From: Candidatus Obscuribacterales bacterium
GTDB lineage: Bacteria; Cyanobacteriota; Vampirovibrionia; Obscuribacterales; Obscuribacteraceae
Direction of reading: 5' to 3'
Assembly: GCA_019745415.1 (NCBI GenBank)
Contig: JAIETF010000057.1
Coordinates: forward strand, 23,596-87,595
DNA length: 64,000 nucleotides
Part shown: positions 34,995 through 41,872 of the stretch, piece by piece
Numbering within the stretch: position 1 is the first letter of the stretch
Layout of the letters: each line of letters opens with the position of its first letter
Program-made: the position numbers and the translations under genes
Notes under the pieces: generated by a model
What the model was told of the DNA's origin: nothing
Seen by the model: only the letters and a program-made list of their open reading frames with translations
Databases searched by the model: none

Positions 34995-35207
34995 ATGAAA
35001 CAGATTTGTTCAATGATGGCCGGTGTTGTCGTGGAATTACTGGTCAAGCCGGGCGATGCGGTGGAAGACGGTATGGACGTGGCCATACTCGAGTCAATGA
35101 AAATGCAACTGCCCGTCGCTTCCACTGAAACCGGCAAAGTAGAGGAAATCAAGGTGACAAGCGGTGACTTCGTCAACGAAGGCGACCTCTTGATGATCTT
35201 GTCATAG
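34995..35207 (+). CDS. Stand-alone biotinyl (biotin carboxyl carrier) protein
   Basis: 70 residues, a single biotinyl/lipoyl hammerhead domain. The biotin-acceptor Lys36 is in ESMKM, the exact biotin motif, with KPGDAVEDGMDV before and VTSGDFVNEGDLLMIL after, giving the expected two-fold symmetric fold. It carries CO2 between a biotin carboxylase and a carboxyltransferase. I use ATG 34995 with GGAG 8 bases upstream; a GTG at 34983 is in frame. It precedes an HMG-CoA lyase gene, which suggests a methylcrotonyl-CoA-carboxylase-like role in leucine breakdown, although no carboxylase genes are here. Confidence 0.9.
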   Translation: MKQICSMMAGVVVELLVKPGDAVEDGMDVAILESMKMQLPVASTETGKVEEIKVTSGDFVNEGDLLMILS

Positions 35208-35255
35208 AGTTTGTCTTAGAGCTTGTTTTAGCTTTGGGCTCAGGTTTTGAATTAG

Positions 35256-36194
35256 ATGTTTGATAACTTGCCAAATGAAGTGACTGTTTTTGAGGTTGGT
35301 CCCCGTGACGGCCTGCAAAATGAGTCTAAGCACATAGAAACAGCTGATAAGGTTGCTTTAATCGAAGCCGTGGCTCGAGCCGGGCTTAAACAGATTGAAG
35401 TCACTTCTTTTGTATCGCCTAAGTGGATCCCTCAACTGGCCGACGGTGCCCAAGTTGTTTCGGCGCTCACTTTGCCTGCCGATGTTTCTATATCGGCCTT
35501 GGTGCCCAATTTAAAAGGCTATGAAGCGGCTAAGGCAAGTGGCTTGAAGCAGATTAACCTCTTTCTATCTGCCTCGGAAGCTCATAGCAAGAAAAACATC
35601 AATAAATCTGTCGCCGAGGCGATAAACACCATGAAAGAAGTCGCTGATGCGGCTTTGCAAGACGGTATGCGTTTGCGCTGTTATGTCTCAACTGTTTTTG
35701 CCTGCCCTTACGAAGGACCGGTTTCGATTAGCGCCGTGCTTAAGGTGGTAGAAGGTCTGGTTGCCATAGGCGTGCATGAGATTTCTCTAGGCGACACTAT
35801 CGGCGCGGCCAATCCTCTGCAAGTCAAGCAAGTTTTGGATGCTCTCAGGGGTCTCATCTCTTTTGAGAGATTAGCCTTGCATTTCCATGATACCCGCGGC
35901 ACGGCTTTGGCAAATGTAGTTGCTGGTATCGAATCTGGTGTGACTATTTTTGACAGCAGTTTGGGCGGACTAGGTGGTTGCCCCTATGCACCAGGGGCTT
36001 CCGGTAATCTCGCCACCGAAGACTTGGTTTATATGTTGCATGGTATGGGAATCAGAACCGGCATCGATTTGTCCTCTTTAGTAGAAGCTGGTGCGCTTGC
36101 CCAGAAACTTTTAGGGAAAGAACTGCCCGGGCGCTATCTGCGCGCCGAGCTCGCCGCCCGTGCCAAGGCCTGTGCAAAAGTGGGCGCAGAATAG
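35256..36194 (+). CDS. mvaB: Hydroxymethylglutaryl-CoA lyase
   Basis: Splits HMG-CoA into acetyl-CoA and acetoacetate, the last step of leucine breakdown. 312 residues. The DRE-TIM metal-binding start reads FEVGPRDGLQNE, then IEVTSFVSPKWIPQLAD, the HFHDTRG metal ligands and the active-site Cys loop GGLGGCPYAPGASGN, all typical. No clear ribosome site before the ATG. It stands 48 bases after the biotinyl carrier gene and 22 before the hydratase. Confidence 0.96.
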   Translation: MFDNLPNEVTVFEVGPRDGLQNESKHIETADKVALIEAVARAGLKQIEVTSFVSPKWIPQLADGAQVVSALTLPADVSISALVPNLKGYEAAKASGLKQINLFLSASEAHSKKNINKSVAEAINTMKEVADAALQDGMRLRCYVSTVFACPYEGPVSISAVLKVVEGLVAIGVHEISLGDTIGAANPLQVKQVLDALRGLISFERLALHFHDTRGTALANVVAGIESGVTIFDSSLGGLGGCPYAPGASGNLATEDLVYMLHGMGIRTGIDLSSLVEAGALAQKLLGKELPGRYLRAELAARAKACAKVGAE

Positions 36195-36216
36195 TTGATC
36201 AATGGGGAGAGAGTAA

Positions 36217-37071
36217 ATGAGTACCACCACCGAAGTTGAGCAAGTGCTTCTTGTTGAAAAAGAAGGTCACCTGGCCTGGCTCAAGCTCAATCGCCCCAAG
36301 GTGATGAATTGTCTAAACCGTGCGCTCTTGCACGATCTAATCAAGGCTTTAGATGAGCTGGCTCAAGACAAAGAGGTAAGAGTTATATCTATTATAGGCT
36401 CCGGGCTGAAATCGTTCTGCGCCGGTGCCGACTTGGCCGAACGTAAGGGCATGACGCAGGGCGAGACCCTCGACTATATCACCCTCATTCAAAAGGTGAT
36501 GCGTACAATCGAGAAGCAGCCGCAGCCTGTTATTGCCGCCATCAACGGCTCGGCTTGGGGGGGTGGTTTTGAATTAGCTCTGGCTTGCGATCTAAGAGTT
36601 ATGGTTGATTCAGCACAACTGCGACTCACCGAAGTTCGTCTCGGCATTATCCCTGGTGCCGGCGGCACGCAGAGACTGCCTAGACTGATTGGTAAATCAA
36701 AAGCCAAAGAGCTTATTCTCACAGCCGGTACTGTTACAGCTCAAGAAGGTCACAGTCTAGGCTTGATTCACAAAGTGGTTTCGGTTGATGCCGGTTATGC
36801 TGAGACAGCTGATGGTGTAGCCACCGCCGGTGGTGGGTATCACGCACCGCTTATGGCTGTGGTGCGCACCTGGGCTCATGAGATAGCTCAGGCTGCTCCT
36901 CTATCCTTACGGGCCGCCAAGTTTGCCATCGACGAAGGATATGACCGCGATCTAGAATCTGGTTTGGCTCTCGAGACTAAGGCTTATCTTACTCTTCTTA
37001 ACTCTAAAGATAGATTGGAAGGGCTGGCTGCTTTTGCCGAGAAGAGACAACCGGTTTATCGCGGTGAGTAA
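36217..37071 (+). CDS. Enoyl-CoA hydratase (methylglutaconyl-CoA hydratase-like)
   Basis: Adds water to an enoyl-CoA. 284 residues of the crotonase family. The oxyanion-hole region is in KSFCAGADLAERKGM; the two catalytic glutamates are expected in GGGFELALACDLRV and RLTEVRLGIIPGAGGTQRLPR. The stretch GIIPGAGGTQRLPRLIGKSKAKEL is close to the AUH type, which makes HMG-CoA in leucine breakdown, matching the HMG-CoA lyase next to it. A short insert with GVATAGGGYHAP (about 198-215) is unusual. ATG with GGGGAGAG upstream. Confidence 0.93.
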   Translation: MSTTTEVEQVLLVEKEGHLAWLKLNRPKVMNCLNRALLHDLIKALDELAQDKEVRVISIIGSGLKSFCAGADLAERKGMTQGETLDYITLIQKVMRTIEKQPQPVIAAINGSAWGGGFELALACDLRVMVDSAQLRLTEVRLGIIPGAGGTQRLPRLIGKSKAKELILTAGTVTAQEGHSLGLIHKVVSVDAGYAETADGVATAGGGYHAPLMAVVRTWAHEIAQAAPLSLRAAKFAIDEGYDRDLESGLALETKAYLTLLNSKDRLEGLAAFAEKRQPVYRGE

Positions 37072-37077
37072 AGACAA

Positions 37078-37788
37078 ATGAGTCTAGAGCGAGACGAGTC
37101 GAATATCTTCAGGAGCGATGGGCGCGAGCCCCTTAAGAAGCATCCGCAGATTCTTGATACAGAGAGTCGCGAAGCTCTGCCCCTTGATTTGACAGCCTTG
37201 ATTCTTTGTGGTGGACGTTCAAAAAGGATGGGACGCCCCAAAGCCTTTCTACCTTATGGTGGCACCACTATGATTCATCATATTCTCACCAATATCAAAG
37301 ATCTTTTCGCTGAGACATTTTTGGTTTCAAACGAGCCCGAATCATATGAAGACTTCGAAGTAGACGTGGTCAAGGATATCCTTCCCTACCGTGGACCCTT
37401 GGGCGGCATACTTTCAGGGCTTTTGATCTCGCAACACAGTCATGCTTTTGTGATTGCCTGTGATATGCCTCTGGTCAGCGCTAGACTCATCCGCGAGCTT
37501 TGCGCCAGAAGGTTTGATCACGACGTCGTAGTGGCTGCCCATGAGGAGGGTTTGGAACCGCTTCTCGGCGTCTATTCCAAGAATTGCATCAAACCTTTGG
37601 AAGAGTCTTTGTTTAACGGTGATCTTTCTTTGAAAGATTTCCTGGCCGGGCTCAATACCTCCACTTATGAGATCAGTGAAGAGAACGAGAGCAATCTTCC
37701 CCCCTATTTTAATGTCAATACACCCCAAGACTATAGCCGCTTGGTCACAGGCAGTACCCTGCTCGGTCTCAATATCTCATCTGATTGA
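37078..37788 (+). CDS. mobA: Molybdenum cofactor guanylyltransferase (MobA-like)
   Basis: Joins GTP to molybdopterin to form the guanine dinucleotide cofactor. 236 residues. After an unusual polar N-terminal extension of about 38 residues comes LTALILCGGRSKRMGRPKAFLPYGG, the MobA nucleotide-binding loop, then DILPYRGPLGGILSGL and FVIACDMPLVS (metal-binding Asp). The C-terminal VNTPQDYSRL fits. It starts 6 bases after the hydratase stop. Other NTP-transferases of similar build exist, but the CGG-x-S-x-R-M-G start favours MobA. Confidence 0.85.
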   Translation: MSLERDESNIFRSDGREPLKKHPQILDTESREALPLDLTALILCGGRSKRMGRPKAFLPYGGTTMIHHILTNIKDLFAETFLVSNEPESYEDFEVDVVKDILPYRGPLGGILSGLLISQHSHAFVIACDMPLVSARLIRELCARRFDHDVVVAAHEEGLEPLLGVYSKNCIKPLEESLFNGDLSLKDFLAGLNTSTYEISEENESNLPPYFNVNTPQDYSRLVTGSTLLGLNISSD

Positions 37789-37907
37789 TTAAAGCCAATA
37801 TTAAGCGATGCCGGAGTAAAGGCTAGAAGGCTCTCGGCACTGGGTATAGCCCTTATTGAACAAGACTATGGCACGGCTGATAAATTGGTCTTGTGGGGAG
37901 CTCAGGC

Positions 37908-39092
37908 TTGAAGAATTTTTTCCGTCACTTCGGGCTGGTTGCCAGAAAGGAGCTACAGCACTCTTTTCGCGACCGAGATGTCTTCATGTATACAGTGCTC
38001 ATTCCCTGTCTGGTCTATCCTTTCTTATCTTTTGTCGGCGTTGAATTCACCCTGCTTACCCAAGCCGCTTCTAAAGACAAGCCCTTCAAGGTAGCTTGTT
38101 ATGGTCTTAGCCAGGGCAATCTCGGTTATATCAAAAATGCCATCAAGTGCGGCAAAGATAAAACCGAGCTGCTTGAGAGCAATGAAAAGTCGGCTCGTGA
38201 AATGTTGCACAAAAGAGAAGTCGACTTGGTTGTTTCAGAAGAACCAAAGAATGGCAGTCTAGATCTTTATGTCGGTCATAGCTTTGATGCCTTTATGCAG
38301 ACCGAGCGGTTCAAAGATATTCTCGATGTTTATCATCGCCGCCAGATCAAAGATAATTTGAATCAAGCCGGCTCACTCAATGCCTATAGATCCAAATTGG
38401 TGAATTCTCACCCTCTCAAGCAAGAATCTTATTCACTGCATTTTGTCATGCTGCTGGTCAGCATAATGATGATGAGCGTAGGCGTTTGTTATCCGTCTAT
38501 AGTGGTTACCACCGAAGAGTTTGAGCGCAAAACCATTGAAAGTACCCAACTGTTGCCCGTGTCAAGATCGGCTCTCATACTAGCTAAATTGGCTTCGGTC
38601 GCTCTCTTTGGTGTCTTTACCGGTGCTGTCAATTTCTTCTCGATAATTGCCGTCTTTGCCCTGCTTGTTTATACCGCCGGTAAACTGCAAACAATCAGTG
38701 CCTCTGAGCTAAATTGTCTACTCACCCCGCTGCAGATCGCCGAAGTGGCAGTCTGTTATTTAGTAATGGGTCTTTTGCTTTCCTCATTGATGATGCTGGT
38801 CACTTCTTTCTGCCGCACGGTAAGGTCGGCTCAAAACTGGGTGTCTATTCCAATGTTGGTGGTTATGTTGGTGCCGTCGCTGGCCTTTCTGCCGTCTATA
38901 TCTATGTCTGGAGCCCATGCCCAGCCATATCTCGCCCTTATACCATTTCTTGGGCTTTCCCTTACTTTAAGGCAGTTTTTTACTTCAGGCGAAGTTTCTG
39001 CCATACAGATGTTGGCAATCATTGCTTCTCTTGGTTATACAGTTATCATGGCTTCTCTGGCCGGTTTGTTGATGTTTAGGAGTAAAGCATGA
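37908..39092 (+). CDS. ABC exporter permease (NatB/ABC-2 type)
   Basis: 394 residues. An N-terminal helix (VLIPCLVYPFLSFVGVEFTLL) is followed by an external domain of about 130 residues, then five or six membrane helices from about residue 180, the ABC-2 layout of NatB-like sodium or drug exporters. TTEEFERKTIESTQLLPVSRSALILAKL is the usual cytoplasmic coupling helix. I prefer TTG 37908 (TTG-AAG-AAT), because GGGGAG stands 8 bases upstream; GTG 37893 would overlap that site. Its stop overlaps the ATPase start by four bases. Confidence 0.9.
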   Translation: MKNFFRHFGLVARKELQHSFRDRDVFMYTVLIPCLVYPFLSFVGVEFTLLTQAASKDKPFKVACYGLSQGNLGYIKNAIKCGKDKTELLESNEKSAREMLHKREVDLVVSEEPKNGSLDLYVGHSFDAFMQTERFKDILDVYHRRQIKDNLNQAGSLNAYRSKLVNSHPLKQESYSLHFVMLLVSIMMMSVGVCYPSIVVTTEEFERKTIESTQLLPVSRSALILAKLASVALFGVFTGAVNFFSIIAVFALLVYTAGKLQTISASELNCLLTPLQIAEVAVCYLVMGLLLSSLMMLVTSFCRTVRSAQNWVSIPMLVVMLVPSLAFLPSISMSGAHAQPYLALIPFLGLSLTLRQFFTSGEVSAIQMLAIIASLGYTVIMASLAGLLMFRSKA

Positions 39093-39835
39093 CTCTCAAG
39101 GTACAAGGCGTGGGTAAGCGCTTTTACGATAGGGGCCGCGGTGAGTTCTACGGCTGCAAAGACATTAGCTTTGCCGTACAACCCGGCGAAGTATTCGGGC
39201 TCCTAGGTCCTAATGGCGCCGGTAAGACCACCACACTGCGGGTGGTGTCTACTATTTATACTCCTACTGAAGGCACGGCTTTTATAAACGAGATTGATGT
39301 CAGCAAAGACCCCCAGGGAGCGCGCCGTCTTCTCGGCTTTCTTTCTTCTACATCGGGGCTTTATGAACGTTTGACTGCAAGAGAAATTTTGCAGTATTTC
39401 GGCAGGCTTTGCGATATGGATGAAGAGCTTTTGAATAAACGCATTACTATGCTGTTTGAGGCCCTCGACTTCAAGCAGTATGCTGATACCCGCGTGTCCA
39501 AGTTATCGCAGGGCACCAGGCAAAAAGTTTCAATTGCTCGCTCGATTATTCATGACCCTTTACTGATCATATTAGACGAACCTAGCACCGGTCTTGATGT
39601 TTTGGCCGCTTCGGCCATGCACGATTTTGTCAGGCAAGAGCGCCAATTAGGAAAATGTATATTGCTCTCCACCCATACCATGAGTGAAGCTGAGAAGCTT
39701 TGCGACCGCATAGGCGTTATCAGCGAAGGGCTGCTCCTGGCGGTTGGCACTGTGGACGAGCTTAAGGATTTGACCGGCAAAGATAATCTGGAAGAGGCCT
39801 TTGTCAAACTGGTGAAAAAAGAAGTGAGTCTCTAA
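39089..39835 (+). CDS. ABC exporter ATP-binding protein (NatA type)
   Basis: 248 residues; powers the two neighbouring permeases. Walker A GPNGAGKTTTLR, signature LSQGTRQKVSIARS, Walker B LLIILDEPSTGLD and switch His in LLSTHTMSEAEKL are all present. ATG start overlapping the first permease (ATGA). The second permease gene starts five bases after its stop. Confidence 0.96.
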   Translation: MTLKVQGVGKRFYDRGRGEFYGCKDISFAVQPGEVFGLLGPNGAGKTTTLRVVSTIYTPTEGTAFINEIDVSKDPQGARRLLGFLSSTSGLYERLTAREILQYFGRLCDMDEELLNKRITMLFEALDFKQYADTRVSKLSQGTRQKVSIARSIIHDPLLIILDEPSTGLDVLAASAMHDFVRQERQLGKCILLSTHTMSEAEKLCDRIGVISEGLLLAVGTVDELKDLTGKDNLEEAFVKLVKKEVSL

Positions 39836-39839
39836 TCGC

Positions 39840-41429
39840 ATGCTCAGTAAAGAAGCACTAGAGAAAATATTGCTTGTCGCTTCCAAAGAGCTGGTCGACA
39901 TGTGCCGCGATCTAAAGGCTCTTATACCAGGCTTGTTGCTTGCTTTCGCCATCGGTCCAATTGTTTCCTGTTTGGCTCCGCAACTAATTGTCGGACAAGT
40001 TAAGGAAGCCGCCCTTAATGTCATTTCAGTGGCTTTCCAGGGGGATGGTGGTGCCCTTTATAGCAAACTTTCAACAAATAAAGGTCTGAAGGTAGTCAGT
40101 CTCAATTTACCGCCTGGTGACAAAAAGGCGTCTTTGCAGGCTCTTGAGAATGGCGCTGTCGAGGTGATTTTGTCGGCACCAAACGGCTTTGCCCAGAGGC
40201 TTTCCGATTATCTGCAGTCCAATTCTACAAAAGACTATCAATGCCCAAATGTCGAAGTACTCTACACCGGTCGTATTCCAGCCTCTTCATATGCCGGCAT
40301 GCGTATGCTTTCGGTCTTAGGTGCCGCTAGAGAAGAACTTTTGAAAGAAAAGCTGAGCTTGCATAAAGTTGTGGTCATCGCACCTCCGGCGGTGAATGTC
40401 AAAGTGCTCAGCCCGCCCGATGATAGTCAGATTGCTAGTCCTTTTATAGCGAGAACATTAGCTGCTTTGCTGGTCTTTGTCGCCTTCCTTGGGGCGATTT
40501 ATCCGGCTCTAGACGTTTTGACCGGTGAAAGAGAGCGCGGCACTCTCGAATCAATTATCATCACTCCTATTTCCCGACGCCGTCTCTTTGCCGGTAAAGT
40601 CTTGGCTGTGACTGCCGTCAGTTACCTGCTTGTCCTTGGCACTTTGCTCGGTTTTTATGTCGCCCAGTTTTATCAACCACCGCTCCTGCAGATTCTGCCT
40701 TTTCCTCTGCAGGCACGACTACCTCTTAGTTGTGCCTTAATCACTGCTGTTTTGATGTTGCCGCTTTGTCTAACCTTAGCCGTAACCTTGCTTTCATTGG
40801 CTGGTTTAGCCCGCACTGTGCAACAGGCCCAGGGCTATTTCACCGCTCTTATGTTTGTAGCGATGATGCCCCTAGGTATTGGTGTAAGCGGAGACATACA
40901 TCTCAGCTTGCCTCTAGCAGTGGTGCCATTCCTTGGTTGTCTGATTATGATGAATGACATTCTGGAAGCGCGTTGGGATCTCTTTCTTATGCCGCTCACT
41001 TGTGCAATTTCTCTGGGCTATGCTTGGCTTCTTACCATAACCGCTGCTCCCACCATGGAAAGAGAAGACCTCATGTTCGGTGTGGAAGAATCGCCTGAAC
41101 GTCGTTGGTCCAGAGGGCGCTTCGGGCGGGAGCTTTTCTTACTCTGCTCCAGCATCTTTCTGTTGATGTTCTACCTCTCCCAGTCTATGGTTGTCACTCA
41201 CCATGTTTGGGGGCTCATTCTCACTCAGATTTTTGTGGTCTTTGCCCCAGGCTTTTTCCTTGTCTATTTCTGGCTCAAATTGCCCCTAAAGGCTGTTTTC
41301 GGTCTTAGTAAACCCCGTGGTGGTTTACTTACCTGTCTGGCCTCTACTAACAGCACCCCTCACCTTCACCGCCGGTCTTTTAATTGCCACTCTTCAGGCG
41401 CAGTTTCTGCCCAGTACCAAGGCCCTTGA
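39840..41429 (+). CDS. ABC exporter permease, probably the front part of a permease-CPBP fusion
   Basis: Second permease of the exporter; the open frame gives 529 residues. An N-terminal helix, an external domain of about 150 residues, GERERGTLESIIITPISRRRLFAGKV (coupling helix) and several membrane helices follow the ABC-2/NatB plan to about residue 492. The last 37 residues (from GGLLTCLASTNS) are polar, lack hydrophobic helices and overlap the next frame, so I judge them out of frame. With a +1 shift at CCC-C (41313-41316) the protein continues into the CPBP frame and becomes about 671 residues. Permease-CPBP fusions of this type are known. Confidence 0.85.
   Translation: MLSKEALEKILLVASKELVDMCRDLKALIPGLLLAFAIGPIVSCLAPQLIVGQVKEAALNVISVAFQGDGGALYSKLSTNKGLKVVSLNLPPGDKKASLQALENGAVEVILSAPNGFAQRLSDYLQSNSTKDYQCPNVEVLYTGRIPASSYAGMRMLSVLGAAREELLKEKLSLHKVVVIAPPAVNVKVLSPPDDSQIASPFIARTLAALLVFVAFLGAIYPALDVLTGERERGTLESIIITPISRRRLFAGKVLAVTAVSYLLVLGTLLGFYVAQFYQPPLLQILPFPLQARLPLSCALITAVLMLPLCLTLAVTLLSLAGLARTVQQAQGYFTALMFVAMMPLGIGVSGDIHLSLPLAVVPFLGCLIMMNDILEARWDLFLMPLTCAISLGYAWLLTITAAPTMEREDLMFGVEESPERRWSRGRFGRELFLLCSSIFLLMFYLSQSMVVTHHVWGLILTQIFVVFAPGFFLVYFWLKLPLKAVFGLSKPRGGLLTCLASTNSTPHLHRRSFNCHSSGAVSAQYQGP
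41311..41319 (+). other. CCC-C site at the permease-CPBP frame junction
   Basis: In the permease frame the codons are AAA CCC CGT GGT. If the proline tRNA on CCC (41313-41315) slips one base to CCC (41314-41316), the next codon is GTG at 41317, the first codon of the CPBP frame. That frame is closed upstream by TAA at 41287. CCC-C is a known +1 slip-prone string. A one-base change in the C run, by mutation or sequencing error, would look the same. Confidence 0.55.
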
Positions 41430-41856
41430 GGAGATGATGGAGCAAGTGCTCGGTCTTTCATCGGAGCCTTTGTGGCTGCTCATTATCGCCATTGCCCTGG
41501 CACCTGCTATTTTCGAGGAGCTTCTCTTTCGCGGCGTCATCTTTTCACTCTTGTCAAAGAGGCTTTCTTCGCTAAAGCTTGTATTTGCCGTCGGCGCACT
41601 TTTTGGTTTGTTCCATCTAAGTGTCATGCGCTTTTTGCCTACTGCGTCATTAGGTTGTTTAATAACCTTTATGCGTCTGCGCAGTGCTTCGGTCTTGCCC
41701 TGCATGTTTCTGCACGCCGGGCATAATGGTTTAGCGGTCTTGCTCACCCGCATGCACGTGACCGATCTGCGCCCCGAACTTATCTTAGCAGCCGCTATCG
41801 TCGGTGGTATCGGGCTCTTGTCTTTTCTTTATTTGACTAGACAACCGATTGACTGA
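41317..41856 (+). CDS. CPBP-family intramembrane metalloprotease domain
   Basis: 179 residues with about five membrane helices. The three CPBP (Rce1/CAAX-like) motifs are intact: EExxxR in AIFEELLFRGVI, FxxxH in LFGLFHLSV, and HxxxN in FLHAGHNGLAV, so a glutamate/histidine metal site is likely. As a separate gene it would start at GTG 41317 with no ribosome site, inside the permease gene. I think it is the C-terminal part of the permease, reached by a +1 shift. Stop is 16 bases from the stop of the convergent DUF2339 gene. Confidence 0.85.
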   Translation: MVVYLPVWPLLTAPLTFTAGLLIATLQAQFLPSTKALEEMMEQVLGLSSEPLWLLIIAIALAPAIFEELLFRGVIFSLLSKRLSSLKLVFAVGALFGLFHLSVMRFLPTASLGCLITFMRLRSASVLPCMFLHAGHNGLAVLLTRMHVTDLRPELILAAAIVGGIGLLSFLYLTRQPID

Positions 41857-41872
41857 GCCAAGGTCCGCTTGC

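Noticed and set aside
37789..37907. Extra gene between mobA and the ABC permease
   Set aside because: Short frames only, without ribosome sites or coding character; treated as a promoter/leader gap.
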